The translations under genes were made by a program, and so were the position numbers. From positions 1 to 64,000 of the forward strand of contig DEAT01000069.1 of assembly GCA_002348265.1 (NCBI GenBank): DNA of 64,000 bases. Reading direction: 5' to 3'. The notes below the pieces were generated by a model. That model was given only the letters and a program-made list of their open reading frames with translations. It made no database searches and was not told the DNA's origin. The DNA comes from Gemmatimonadales bacterium UBA2975 (GTDB taxonomy: Bacteria > Gemmatimonadota > Gemmatimonadetes > Longimicrobiales > Gaopeijiaceae). Shown piece by piece: positions 35,058 through 44,689 of the stretch; positions within the stretch are counted from its first letter, which is position 1; every line of letters begins with the position of its first letter.

Positions 35058-36398
35058 ATGATGAATAGAAGACAATTCACTCGACTGACATCCGTGGCCG
35101 CCGCGGGAGCTTGGCTACGCAAGACAAACCCCCTGAGATTCACATACTCCACCCGCAAAACAGAGCGGTCTGAGCGCCTTTCAGCAGATCCTCAGAGACT
35201 AGGGGAACGAATCCAGACTCTCGCGACATTCGGAGCGAATGAAGCCGGAGGGATAGACAGAGTTGCCTTTAGCGACGCCAATATAGAGGCGCTGGACTGG
35301 TGTGCTGGCCACCTGCGAAGCGCAGACTTCAGAGTCGAGCGTGACCTGGTTGGGAACCTCGTAGCCCGCAAAGTGGGCAGTGACGCGTCACTGAATCCGA
35401 TCATGTTCGGCTCACATATCGATTCAGTGCCGGGAGGTGGAAATTACGATGGTCAGGTTGGCTCAATGGGTGCGATGGAAATCGCTACAGTCTTAGCCGA
35501 TGCTGGACACATGACACGGCACCCCTTGGAACTCGTTTTCTTCACAAACGAAGAAGGAGGTAAAACAGGGAGCCGCGCCCTAGTCGGAGAAGTCGCGCCA
35601 TTTGAACTGGATATCGAAACAGCGTCAGGATACACGATCCGAGAAGGTCTGCGTCGCCTGGGGGGCAACCCCGATCGCCTAGCCGATGCCCAGCGAGACC
35701 CTGATTCACTCGGCGCGTTTCTCGAACTCCATGTCGAGCAGGGTGCTGTGCTCGATCAAGATGATATAGATATAGGGGTGGTTGAAGGCATCGTGGGAAT
35801 TACCAGGTGGACAGTTGCGGTCGAGGGTATGACGAACCATGCAGGCACGACGCCAATGGATCGCCGACAAGACGCTATGGTCGGTGCAGCCCGGTTTATA
35901 ACAGCCGTTCATCGAGTAGCGAGAGACACGAAAGGCCGCCAAGTAGCGACCGTCGGGCGCCTCGAAGCAGAGCCAGGCGCACCGAACGTAATCCCGGGTC
36001 GCGTCGTACTGACACTTGAGATCCGTGACCTAACCATGGACGGCATTCAAAGCACCTTCGAAGCAATCCGCGCTCGATCCGCTGATATCTCAGAGGCGAG
36101 CGGGGTGACATTTTCTTTCAGACAATTTTACATCAGCCGCGCCGCTCCAACTGATCTTCGTCTGCGAGACATGATCGAACAAAGCGCGCAGGACCGTAAT
36201 CTCTCATCTATACGGATGCCCTCAGGAGCTGGGCACGACGCGCAGAGCATCGCCCTGCTGTGCCCCGTTGGAATGATCTTCGTGCCTTCCGTACGTGGGA
36301 TCAGTCACGCGCCTGAAGAACGCACGGAAGCCACGGATATCGTCAATGGCACGAATGTCCTGCTCGACACCTTGCTGGCGATCGACGAAAGCACGTGA
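35058..36398 (+). CDS. Tat-exported M20-family amidohydrolase (N-carbamoyl-amino acid hydrolase/allantoate type)
   Basis: 446 residues. MMNRRQFTRLTSVAAAG is a twin-arginine type N-terminus. The catalytic domain has the metal ligands in GSHIDSVPGGGNYDG, FFTNEEGG, HVEQG, the dimer-domain NHAGTTPM, and late SGAGHDAQ and GISHAPEE. The spacing matches the beta-ureidopropionase/N-carbamoyl-L-amino acid hydrolase/allantoate branch rather than the peptidases. Starts further upstream in the open frame overlap the divergent ridA gene and are unlikely. An exported version is unusual for this branch. Substrate not determinable. Confidence 0.88.
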   Translation: MMNRRQFTRLTSVAAAGAWLRKTNPLRFTYSTRKTERSERLSADPQRLGERIQTLATFGANEAGGIDRVAFSDANIEALDWCAGHLRSADFRVERDLVGNLVARKVGSDASLNPIMFGSHIDSVPGGGNYDGQVGSMGAMEIATVLADAGHMTRHPLELVFFTNEEGGKTGSRALVGEVAPFELDIETASGYTIREGLRRLGGNPDRLADAQRDPDSLGAFLELHVEQGAVLDQDDIDIGVVEGIVGITRWTVAVEGMTNHAGTTPMDRRQDAMVGAARFITAVHRVARDTKGRQVATVGRLEAEPGAPNVIPGRVVLTLEIRDLTMDGIQSTFEAIRARSADISEASGVTFSFRQFYISRAAPTDLRLRDMIEQSAQDRNLSSIRMPSGAGHDAQSIALLCPVGMIFVPSVRGISHAPEERTEATDIVNGTNVLLDTLLAIDEST

Positions 36399-36475
36399 AA
36401 ATTCCGGACATCAATGAGGGGAAAACATTGACGACTCTTACGAACCGGGTGTAGAAACCAGATCGAAGAATCACA

Positions 36476-37699
36476 TCAGATCTTCAGCAGAGCGGCCTTT
36501 GGGTCGTTCACACGCTGAAGTAAACAGGCACCCACTACGAAGAGAACGCTGATCGACATAACCGAAAACTTCTGATTCCCACCGGTCATAAGCGCAACCT
36601 GACCGAAAATCAGAGGTCCGATGACCGACGACGACTTACCGCACAACGCATAGAAGCCGAACATCTCAGACTCCCGTCCATCCGGGATGAGGCTCGCCAT
36701 AAATGCACGACTGGCGGCCTGAATCGAGCCGAGTCCGAAGCCTGCCAATAGCCCGAGCACGGCGAACGCCTCTTTGGACTCGACGAAGAAGATCCCGATT
36801 GCGATCGCGATCCAGAGCCCAAGCACGCCAGTCACGACTTTCTTGGGGCCAAGATAGTCCGTTGGTTTTGCTAAGAGGAAGGCGCCGATGAGCGCCGCTA
36901 CCTGGATGGCTAAATACAGATAGATCAACTCTTCCTGTTCATACCCGAACGTATTCGAAGCAAGAGTACTCGACATGTAAATCGCTGTAAGCACTCCGTC
37001 AATGTAAAAGAAGTATGCGAGCAGATAACGCCGCATCTCGGTATGAGCCATCACCTCACCCCAGAGCTCTCGGAAGCCGGTCAGGCCCCATACCGCAGCC
37101 TGAGGTACCGTCATCGAGCCATTTCCATCCTTCGGCAGGTACAGGAAGGTCGGGATAGAGAAAACGAGGAACATGCCCGCGACCATAATCCACACGATCT
37201 GGATGTTGGACGTGGCATACTGAAGCGCCATCACCAGTCCGAGAGCGGAGCCGGCGTATCCGACACCAAAACCCAAACCCGAGACCCACCCCTGTTTTTC
37301 CTGCGGGACTATCTCGGGCAAATAAGCGTTATAGAAGACCAAGCAGGCTTCGAAGCCGACGTTGGCGATCAGAAATAGAATGAAGCCATAGAGTAGCATC
37401 CCCGGCTCAAGCGTCGTGAAGAGTGCAACGCCTGTGATGCACATGGCGACGAAGACCGCCATGAAGCGCTTTCTGACACCCGCTCGGTCGGCAATGGCTC
37501 CAAGAACCGGTGCACTCAGAGCCACGATTAAAGCCGAGAGCGAAACAGCCCGTCCCCACAATGCGTCACCCTCGCCCACCTCGTTCCCAACAATCGTTTC
37601 GATGAAGTAAATCTGGAAGACAACGGATACGATCACCGCCGGGTAAACCGAGTTGGCGAAGTCGAACAACGCCCACGCACCTACCTGCTTCTTGTTCAT
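36476..37699 (-). CDS. MFS transporter, UMF1/Atg22-like
   Basis: About 407 residues with some 12 membrane spans. The start (MNKKQVGAWALFDFANSVYPAV) is the hallmark of the UMF1 (vacuole effluxer Atg22-like) family. The loop APVLGAIADRAGVRKRF and a central GFGVGYAGSALGL support this. ATG 37699 has GGGGAG upstream; the frame is open to 37957 but that stretch is not membrane-like. It converges with the M20 gene and diverges from the SDR gene. Family members export or import amino acids or sugars; substrate unknown. Confidence 0.9.
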   Translation of the reverse strand: MNKKQVGAWALFDFANSVYPAVIVSVVFQIYFIETIVGNEVGEGDALWGRAVSLSALIVALSAPVLGAIADRAGVRKRFMAVFVAMCITGVALFTTLEPGMLLYGFILFLIANVGFEACLVFYNAYLPEIVPQEKQGWVSGLGFGVGYAGSALGLVMALQYATSNIQIVWIMVAGMFLVFSIPTFLYLPKDGNGSMTVPQAAVWGLTGFRELWGEVMAHTEMRRYLLAYFFYIDGVLTAIYMSSTLASNTFGYEQEELIYLYLAIQVAALIGAFLLAKPTDYLGPKKVVTGVLGLWIAIAIGIFFVESKEAFAVLGLLAGFGLGSIQAASRAFMASLIPDGRESEMFGFYALCGKSSSVIGPLIFGQVALMTGGNQKFSVMSISVLFVVGACLLQRVNDPKAALLKI

Positions 37700-37812
37700 G
37701 CAGTACTCCCCTGATGAATTCAACGCCACGGTAGCACAGAGAGCCCCCCGTTGCATCCCCGCCGTTGCGAGGCGAATCTCAGCCGACTCTTGAACCCCGA
37801 CACCATATCGGC

Positions 37813-38589
37813 ATGAACAGACTCGCTGGAAAACGCGTCCTGATAACAGGCGCGTCAGCAGGAATAGGTGAATCCTGCTCACGATACTTCGCAAGGCAGG
37901 GTTCGAACCTGTTACTGTCGGCACGCCGGCTCGATAGGATTGACAGCCTCGCCTCATCCCTGACCGAAGACCACGGAGTCGATGTGCACACGGCGAAGCT
38001 GGACGTCACTGACCGCGACGCCGTGGGAGCCTACGTCGACACACTCGTCCAAGAAGGCCTCATTCCGGATGTGCTGGTCAACAACGCAGGAAAAGCCAAA
38101 GGCCTAGACAAGCTCCAAGATGGAGACCTTAACCATTGGGATGAGATGATCGATACCAATGTTAAAGGTCTACTTTACGTTACCAGGGCGATTCTCCCGC
38201 ATATGATCGAACGTGACCATGGGCACGTGATCAACATCGGATCAATCGCTGGCCGTTGGGTCTATCCGAAAGGCGCAGTCTACAACGCCACGAAGTTTGC
38301 TGTTCGGGCACTAAGTGAAGCTATGAATATCGACCTGCTCGGGACCAACATACGGGTTTCTAGCGTTGATCCCGGCTTGGCCGAAACGGAGTTCAGCGAA
38401 GTTCGGTTCGATGGAGACTCAGACCGGGCCACGTCAGTTTACTCGGACACAGTCCCGCTGAAAGCTGAAGACGTCGCGGATGCCGTGATATACGTAGCTA
38501 ACGCTCCGCCCCATGTAGACATCTTCAATCTTGTAATGATGCCGACCGTCCAACGCTACCCGGGCTATATGCAGCGAAAGAGCGGTTGA
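37813..38589 (+). CDS. Short-chain dehydrogenase/reductase (YdfG-like)
   Basis: A 258-residue classical SDR. The cofactor motif is TGASAGIG with the following SARR favouring NADP, NNAG lies in the middle, and the catalytic set is Ser in INIGSIAGR with YNATK. The closing VSSVDPGLAETEFS resembles the 3-hydroxy acid/serine dehydrogenase subgroup. ATG 37813 is chosen over the open upstream frame. The stop overlaps the next MFS start (TTGA), so translation is coupled. Substrate likely a small hydroxy acid or keto acid. Confidence 0.9.
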   Translation: MNRLAGKRVLITGASAGIGESCSRYFARQGSNLLLSARRLDRIDSLASSLTEDHGVDVHTAKLDVTDRDAVGAYVDTLVQEGLIPDVLVNNAGKAKGLDKLQDGDLNHWDEMIDTNVKGLLYVTRAILPHMIERDHGHVINIGSIAGRWVYPKGAVYNATKFAVRALSEAMNIDLLGTNIRVSSVDPGLAETEFSEVRFDGDSDRATSVYSDTVPLKAEDVADAVIYVANAPPHVDIFNLVMMPTVQRYPGYMQRKSG

Positions 38590-39794
38590 GGCGCTCCGGA
38601 GAAACAAACCGTCTCGAGACCTACACTATCGTCTTCACCCTCTGGCTCTTGGTCTTTTCTTCAGCTAGCCAGACGATGATCCTGTCACCGATCCTCCCGC
38701 GTATCGGTGACGAGCTAGCTATCCCAGATGCGCTGTTGGGCACACTCGTGTCAGTGTACTCAATCATGGTGGGGGTATTTGCGATCCTTGCTGGCCCGGT
38801 CTCGGACAAAGTTGGGCGGCGACAGATTCTTATATTGGGCTGCACGTCGATGGCGGCCGCACTTTTTATGCACGGTTTTGTGACCGGATATTACTCATTC
38901 ATAACGGTTCGGATTTTCGCGGGGTGCGCGGGGGGCATGCTCAGCGGAGCAGCAGTTTCATACATAGGAGACTACTTCCCCTACGAGCGCCGTGGATGGG
39001 CCACTGGTTGGGTGATGAGTGGATCAGCATTCGGTCAGATTTTTGGAATACCCATGGGTATTTTGATGGCGGATCGATGGGGATTCCGCTCGCCGTTCTA
39101 CCTGTTCGCAATAACCATGGGGCTGACCGTTATCCTGCTTTTTCTCCGTGTCCCGCAACCTAACGTTCTGCGAACTAAACACCGGCTATCCGTAAGCAAA
39201 GCAGCGGCTGATTACATGGCCATGCTTCAGCGTCCCGACATCGCATGGGCTGCTGGCGCTTACTTTATGATGTTTCTTGGAGTCTCGATCTTTGTGATCT
39301 ACCTCCCCACCTGGCTTGAGCGCTCGGTCGGACTAACGGGCGACCAAATCGCACTGATGTTCGTGGTCGGCGGCGTCGCAAACGTGCTCACGGGACCAAA
39401 CGCCGGGAAACTATCCGACAAGATCGGCCGCAAGGGAATTATTCTGATGTCGTGCGTCGGTCTCTCAATCCTCATGTTCCTGACGACTCAGTTTATAACG
39501 GGTCCCGTTGCCGCATATGTGTTTTTCTTCTTTACGATGATCCTGGTCGCAATGCGCATCAGTCCATTTTCAGCCCTGTTGACCGCGCTAGTGTCAGACG
39601 AGCGGCGAGGTTCCCTAATGAGCCTAACAGTTGCACTCGGCCAAGTCGGTTTCGCACTTGGCGGAGCTGTCGCAGGGCCACTCTACGCTGACATCGGCTA
39701 TGGATCAAATACCGTACTCAGTGCAGCGTTCGTCTTGATTATGGGTCTGATAGTCTGGTTCTTCGTACCTGAACCGTCACGTGAGTCCGACTAA
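38586..39794 (+). CDS. MFS transporter (DHA1-like)
   Basis: 402 residues with about 12 hydrophobic spans. The MFS signature loop GPVSDKVGRRQI is between spans 2 and 3, and its counterpart GKLSDKIGRKGI is in the second half, so both six-helix bundles are complete. The start is TTG 38586, overlapping the SDR stop (TTGA). The pairing suggests it carries the SDR's substrate or product. Direction and substrate are unknown. Confidence 0.9.
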   Translation: MRRSGETNRLETYTIVFTLWLLVFSSASQTMILSPILPRIGDELAIPDALLGTLVSVYSIMVGVFAILAGPVSDKVGRRQILILGCTSMAAALFMHGFVTGYYSFITVRIFAGCAGGMLSGAAVSYIGDYFPYERRGWATGWVMSGSAFGQIFGIPMGILMADRWGFRSPFYLFAITMGLTVILLFLRVPQPNVLRTKHRLSVSKAAADYMAMLQRPDIAWAAGAYFMMFLGVSIFVIYLPTWLERSVGLTGDQIALMFVVGGVANVLTGPNAGKLSDKIGRKGIILMSCVGLSILMFLTTQFITGPVAAYVFFFFTMILVAMRISPFSALLTALVSDERRGSLMSLTVALGQVGFALGGAVAGPLYADIGYGSNTVLSAAFVLIMGLIVWFFVPEPSRESD

Positions 39795-39983
39795 TCACCT
39801 ATCTATAAAACCTGCAAAGATCCGGAAGTTCTCAAACGACAAGAAACAAATCAGCTTAGGGTGTAGTGCTTGCTGGCTAGCTTAAACAGCTATGACTCGC
39901 TTGCGTCGGACTGCTAAAACCCGCGAGTTTAAATGTCTTCAGGAACGTTCTGAGGCCTTATTCGTGGAGCCCTGAGAAGAGCC

Positions 39984-40934
39984 GTGCATTTAGATTTTGA
40001 GCGCGACATCGTTGAGATCCAGGCGCAGATCGATAAGCTCCTGGACCTCGCCGAAAGGCGAGACATAGACGTGTCTAATGAAGTGTCGGTCCTTAGAGGC
40101 AAGCTCCAAGAGCTCAAGGTGCGAACCTACGCCAACCTCACGCCTATGGAGCAGGTGCAGGTAGCGCGACACCCGCAACGCCCATACACCCTCGACTACA
40201 TCAGCCGGATCTTTAGAGACTGGGTAGAGCTACACGGTGATCGAGGGTACCGAGATGACGAAGCGATAGTTGGCGGTTGGGCAAGACTCGGAGACCGATC
40301 AGTCATGATCATCGGCCAGCAAAAAGGTCGGGACATGAAAGAAAATCTGCGACGAAACTTTGGAATGCCCCACCCCGAAGGCTATCGAAAAGCGCTGCGG
40401 CTTCTAAAGCAGGCGGAAAAATTCGGCCGACCGGTCATAAGTTTCATTGACACGCCGGGAGCCTATCCAGGACTCGGTTCAGAAGAACGCGGAATCGGAG
40501 AAGCGATTGCCTTCAATCTCCGTGAGATGTCTCGCCTGACAGTACCAATCGTCTCAATAGTAATTGGTGAAGGCATGTCAGGTGGCGCCCTCGGGATCGG
40601 TGTAACCGATCGAATTCTGATGCTCGAGCATGCAATCTACTCCGTCATTTCACCAGAAGGCTGTGCAGCAATCCTTTGGCGTTCGGCAGAGCATAAGGAG
40701 AAGGCTGCTAAAGCCCTAAAGTTGACCGCCAAGGATCTCCACGAGATGGGTATCTGCGACGAAATCGTGCCAGAACCACCCGGTGGCGCTCACGAGGACT
40801 GGGACATGACAGCTAAGGCTTTAGAAGAGGCTCTTGAGCGAACTCTACCAGCGCTTGAAAAACTCTCTATAAGCAAACTGCAAGCGCAGCGCTGGGCCAA
40901 GTACGGGGCAATAGGCGCATGGCGCGAGGACTGA
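39984..40934 (+). CDS. accA: Acetyl-CoA carboxylase carboxyltransferase subunit alpha
   Basis: 316 residues, the alpha half of the carboxyltransferase that makes malonyl-CoA for fatty-acid synthesis. Family landmarks: an N-terminal helical FERDIVEIQAQIDKL, HPQRPYTLDYI, the GQQKGRDMKENLRRNFGMP segment, SFIDTPGAYPG and the oxyanion region GEGMSGGALGIG. GTG 39984 has AGAAGAG upstream. The last 16 bases overlap metG, an unusual pairing. accD is not in the window. The 189 bases upstream hold no recognisable gene; presumably the promoter lies there. Confidence 0.96.
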   Translation: MHLDFERDIVEIQAQIDKLLDLAERRDIDVSNEVSVLRGKLQELKVRTYANLTPMEQVQVARHPQRPYTLDYISRIFRDWVELHGDRGYRDDEAIVGGWARLGDRSVMIIGQQKGRDMKENLRRNFGMPHPEGYRKALRLLKQAEKFGRPVISFIDTPGAYPGLGSEERGIGEAIAFNLREMSRLTVPIVSIVIGEGMSGGALGIGVTDRILMLEHAIYSVISPEGCAAILWRSAEHKEKAAKALKLTAKDLHEMGICDEIVPEPPGGAHEDWDMTAKALEEALERTLPALEKLSISKLQAQRWAKYGAIGAWRED

Positions 40935-42511
40935 GCGAGGGCTTGAGGTTGAGCACGAGCGAGCGCCGGTTCCTGACCACCCCTATCTACTACGCGTCGG
41001 GGGAACCACACATTGGCCATGCATACACCACGATCCTGACGGACGTACTCGCTCGCTTCCATCGCCAGGATGGCAAGGACGTCTTCTTCCTCACCGGCAC
41101 TGACGAGCACGGACAGAAGATTCAGGATGAAGCTGAGAAGCGAGGTGTCGAGCCAATTGAGCTCTGCAACGTAATGGCGGAGCGCTTCAAACAAGCGTGG
41201 GACAGGCTCGGCATCTCATACGACCGATTCATCCGTACGACAGAAGACCAGCATAAGGCGATCGTTACAGCATTCCTGCAACGACTCTGGGATCGCGATC
41301 AGATCTATGAAGGAACATATTCAGGCTGGTATTGCGTCTCTGACGAGCGTTACTGGACTGAGAAAGACCTTGGAGAAGATCACACCTGTCCGATTTGCGG
41401 CCGAGAAGTCACCTACGTTGAAGAGAAAAACTATTTCTTCAAAATGAGCGCGTGGCAGGATGCACTCGTTAAACAAATTCAAGACGACCCAGACTGGATT
41501 GTCCCAGAGATCCGCAAAAACGAAATAATCAGCTTTCTGAAACAACCGCTCGGAGACCTCTCTATATCGCGTCCAAAATCGCGGCTATCGTGGGGGATCG
41601 ATCTACCCTTCGACCGAGATCATGTAGCATACGTGTGGGTCGATGCGTTAATCAATTACCTCACCGCTTCAGGTGCGATCGACCCCAGCAGGGCAGACGG
41701 CGAACAGGGTTTTGAGGATGTAACACTCTCTTGGTGGCCCGCAGACATGCACCTAGTAGGTAAAGATATCCTTACCACACATTCCGTGTATTGGCCGACG
41801 CTGCTCATGGGTGTCGGGCTACCCGTCCCCCGACAAATTCTCGCTCATGGATGGTGGGTTGTAGAAGAGACGAAAATGTCAAAATCGCTCGGTAATGTCG
41901 TGGACCCACTCATGCTAAGAGATACGTTCGGCACGGATGCGGTTCGTTGGTACCTCATGCGGGAGATGCCCACAGGTGCCGACGCTTCGTATACGCCGGA
42001 ACGGTTCTTAGCACGTTATGATGAACTCGCCAACGTGCTGGGTAATCTGGTAAGCCGATCCACGTCGATGATTAACAAATATCGAGATGGGCTCGTGCCC
42101 GAAGCAGCTTCTAACGGACTCGACGCTGAAGTTGATTACGCACTCGAATCAGCACGCTCGGCAATAGAGAGACTTAAGGTGCATGACGCGTTTGCTGCCG
42201 CGATGGACTTGGCTCGAGCCGCTAATGTCTACATCGAAGAGCGTAAGCCTTGGGCACAAGCAAAAGATCCTGAGCTTGCTAGCGAGCTTGACGAAACGCT
42301 CGCGACGCTAGCGCGAGTCTTGGTCGTGCTCTGCGCATTGTTCCAGCCAGTGGCGACCGAGAAGATGTATGAACTCGCGGGGCGCTTGGGACTAGATCAA
42401 GTTCCAACCTTAGAAAAGGCAGTGGCAGAGGATATGACTGGTAAAAAGATGTCGACAGGAGACCCTCTCTTCCCAAGAGTGAATCCAGAGTTGATGGATA
42501 AGACGACTTGA
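40919..42511 (+). CDS. metG: Methionyl-tRNA synthetase
   Basis: 530 residues, class I synthetase charging tRNA(Met). HIGH is at 31-34 (PHIGHAYTT) and KMSKS at 319-323. A connective-peptide zinc knuckle is seen around Cys139 and CPIC 157-160. The anticodon-binding helical domain completes the protein. The C-terminal tRNA-binding (EMAP/Arc1p-like) domain found in longer MetRS is absent, so this is the short monomeric type. ATG 40919 lies inside the end of accA; TTG codons eight and ten codons later are alternatives. Confidence 0.96.
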   Translation: MARGLSEGLRLSTSERRFLTTPIYYASGEPHIGHAYTTILTDVLARFHRQDGKDVFFLTGTDEHGQKIQDEAEKRGVEPIELCNVMAERFKQAWDRLGISYDRFIRTTEDQHKAIVTAFLQRLWDRDQIYEGTYSGWYCVSDERYWTEKDLGEDHTCPICGREVTYVEEKNYFFKMSAWQDALVKQIQDDPDWIVPEIRKNEIISFLKQPLGDLSISRPKSRLSWGIDLPFDRDHVAYVWVDALINYLTASGAIDPSRADGEQGFEDVTLSWWPADMHLVGKDILTTHSVYWPTLLMGVGLPVPRQILAHGWWVVEETKMSKSLGNVVDPLMLRDTFGTDAVRWYLMREMPTGADASYTPERFLARYDELANVLGNLVSRSTSMINKYRDGLVPEAASNGLDAEVDYALESARSAIERLKVHDAFAAAMDLARAANVYIEERKPWAQAKDPELASELDETLATLARVLVVLCALFQPVATEKMYELAGRLGLDQVPTLEKAVAEDMTGKKMSTGDPLFPRVNPELMDKTT

Positions 42512-42671
42512 TCCCAACATCGGCCACCTTCAAACAATGCAGTGTCAGCTCGCTTGACCACGCTTTTCAGTGACAAGTAACTTTCCCGTCGGAGTCTGTC
42601 GGTCTCGGGTCCACATCTGCCCCGTTGAGCGTAGGACTGAATCACGCGCTCACGGAATGTGAGGGAGAACT

Positions 42672-43604
42672 GTGGCTCAAGACAAATGGACCCTTCTCGT
42701 TATGCGAGGACTGGACCAACCGGCCAAACAATACTCGCTTTCTCCACTCCTGAGGAAGCTGACGGTGGCAGTAGGTGTGACCTCGGCCGCAGTCGTAGTT
42801 CTGAGTGCTACTGTCATCGGTTTCGGCATACTCAATCAGTCGCAGTTACTAGACACAGAGGAACGCAATAGCACACTCGAAGCCGGGTTGGCTCAGCTCC
42901 AGGCGCAGATTGCGAATCTCGAAGCTACACTAGACCGAGTCGCTGAAGACGATGCCCACTTCCGCAGTCTGGCTGGACTAGAGACCATCAGCCCTGAAGT
43001 CATGGAGGTTGGTGTGGGCGGCCCAGGTATAGGGACGCCAGAATCCTTGCCCTTCTCGGAAACAGACTCTGAGACTGCGATGCGGATCTACTCCGCTGTT
43101 CACGATCTAAGTGAACTGGAGAGGCGTGCTAAGCTGCTCTCCGAGAGCCTGACCGAAGCTACAGACTCGGTTCGTAACCACAGAGAGCTACTCGAGTCGA
43201 CACCATCAATCCTCCCAACAGAGGGTTGGATCAGCAGTGGGTTCTCTGAATCGCGAGTGCACCCACTTCATCATTTGCCGATGCCTCATTTAGGCATTGA
43301 TATTTCTGCGCCAGCTGGTACTCCGATAGTGGCTGCCGCAAAGGGTCGCGTGACTAGATCAAGTTGGGTCGTAGGATACGGACTCACCATAGAAATCGAC
43401 CACGGTTTCGGGTACACAACGCTCTACAGCCATGCTTCGGAGTTGGTCGTTCAGGCCGGTGAGACCGTAACGCGAGGGCAAGTTATCGCTAAGGTCGGAA
43501 GCACTGGGACCGCTACTGCACCGAACCTTCACTACGAGGTGAAGGTTGATGGAATCGCGCAGGACCCGTACCGCTTTATCCTGCCAAACATCAGTCGGAA
43601 CTGA
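42672..43604 (+). CDS. M23 family peptidase-like protein with substituted catalytic His
   Basis: 310 residues: a cytosolic stub, one membrane span (about 28-52), a coiled-coil region (about 65-95 and 140-175), then a C-terminal LytM/M23 domain. Zinc ligands are present: His206 and Asp210 (HLGID) and His287 (LHYEV). His254 in LYSHAS is also kept. The first His of the H-x-H motif is replaced by Asn285 (PNLHYEV). The protein may be weakly active or act as a non-enzymatic activator of an amidase, like EnvC/NlpD. GTG 42672 has an AGGGAG box upstream. The gene is free-standing 160 bases after metG. Confidence 0.9.
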   Translation: MAQDKWTLLVMRGLDQPAKQYSLSPLLRKLTVAVGVTSAAVVVLSATVIGFGILNQSQLLDTEERNSTLEAGLAQLQAQIANLEATLDRVAEDDAHFRSLAGLETISPEVMEVGVGGPGIGTPESLPFSETDSETAMRIYSAVHDLSELERRAKLLSESLTEATDSVRNHRELLESTPSILPTEGWISSGFSESRVHPLHHLPMPHLGIDISAPAGTPIVAAAKGRVTRSSWVVGYGLTIEIDHGFGYTTLYSHASELVVQAGETVTRGQVIAKVGSTGTATAPNLHYEVKVDGIAQDPYRFILPNISRN

Positions 43605-43634
43605 TTGTGGATGAAGTGTTACTGAAGGTTCGAG

Positions 43635-43654
43635 AATCATCGCGATGATTTTCC
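43635..43654 (+). terminator. Possible weak terminator after the M23 gene
   Basis: A perfect palindrome (AATCATCG then CGATGATT, 43635-43650) folds as a short A/T-rich stem with a CGCG loop, followed by a few T. It is 31 bases after the stop. Weak by stem composition. Confidence 0.35.
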
Positions 43655-43743
43655 TAGCGCCTTTGAAAGGTTGATCGCCCTTTTTACGGTCACTAGCTTC
43701 GAGACTTCAGATTCATGTTAATACGATCGACGGAGACAGTTTC

Positions 43744-44517
43744 ATGAGAAGGTCCATCCCGTTTGCCCTCATCCTCGCCGCAGCCGCCTGCGGTCCGGCC
43801 GAGGTCGTAGTAACAATGGAGATCGACGTTCCAAACCCCGATGCCGAAGGCACAATGCAGCTTGCCCTCTCAGATATCGAGGTGCAGCTGATTCCTTTCG
43901 ACCGCGACGTCGTCTTTGATTCGATGGCGACTGCATACGGGACACCGGAGCCAGAGGTGCCGCAGGACCTCATCGAACAACGTGCCGAAGTCCAAGCAGC
44001 TCAGGCAGAATGGGACGCGGCTACTCGCCGTTGGGCGACGATTCGCGATACCCTACAGAAACTGAGTGGCGTGCTTGAGACGCTGAATCGTGGGTCTGGT
44101 GACTACGTCGTCTTGTTCCGCGAGTTCAACGACTGGGACAGTCAGCTCGGTGCTGCTGAGCGAGCGCAAGAACGCACGTTTGCTGCATTCGACGCTTTAC
44201 AGCAGGGTACAATCCGTGCGTCGGATTCAGTAAGGGTTTTGCAGGACAACTGGGCAGACGACGCATTTGCAGGTGTTGGAACCGTTTTCGCTGAGAAGCA
44301 GAGCGCACTTGGATTGGACTGGGTCATGGACACAACGGATGCTAGTGGCGTAGCCCGGGGTGGCCTAATGGTGAAACCAGGACAGTACTGGATCTATGCT
44401 CGCTACGAGCAGGCCTATACGGAACTGTACTGGAATGTTCCAATCACAGTGGAAGGAGGAGAGCCTCTGACCGTTTCGCTCACGCGCTCTAACGCGCAGG
44501 AGCGTATCAAGCTCTAG
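43744..44517 (+). CDS. Lipoprotein with helical middle and beta C-terminus, unknown function
   Basis: 257 residues. Lipobox at SIPFALILAAAAC (Cys about 16). A beta-rich opening (MQLALSDIEVQLIPFD), a long helical, charged middle (about 75-160, EVQAAQAEWDAATRRWATI) and a beta C-terminus (GVARGGLMVKPGQYWIYARY) with the look of a carboxypeptidase-regulatory-like sandwich. No catalytic motif. GGAG upstream supports ATG 43744. It is a single gene closed by a strong terminator. The family is not named; similar lipoproteins seem common in this lineage by memory only. Confidence 0.8.
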   Translation: MRRSIPFALILAAAACGPAEVVVTMEIDVPNPDAEGTMQLALSDIEVQLIPFDRDVVFDSMATAYGTPEPEVPQDLIEQRAEVQAAQAEWDAATRRWATIRDTLQKLSGVLETLNRGSGDYVVLFREFNDWDSQLGAAERAQERTFAAFDALQQGTIRASDSVRVLQDNWADDAFAGVGTVFAEKQSALGLDWVMDTTDASGVARGGLMVKPGQYWIYARYEQAYTELYWNVPITVEGGEPLTVSLTRSNAQERIKL

Positions 44518-44560
44518 CTCGCAGTCGGATTTAGATCTAGCAACCTTCAAGCTATATGAA

Positions 44561-44598
44561 CCGCCCGGGCGCACACTGCATCCGGGCGGCTTTCTTTT
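44561..44598 (+). terminator. Intrinsic terminator
   Basis: A GC-rich eight-pair stem (44561-44568 with 44582-44589) with a 13-base loop, followed by TTTCTTTT. A canonical rho-independent terminator for the lipoprotein gene. Confidence 0.92.
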
Positions 44599-44689
44599 AG
44601 GCCTCCGCACGGTATCCTTCCCAGATTGACAAGCGCTCCCACTACAGTCCGGGGTCCGAGTTCTGGACATCGGATTATCTGCTTTACAC

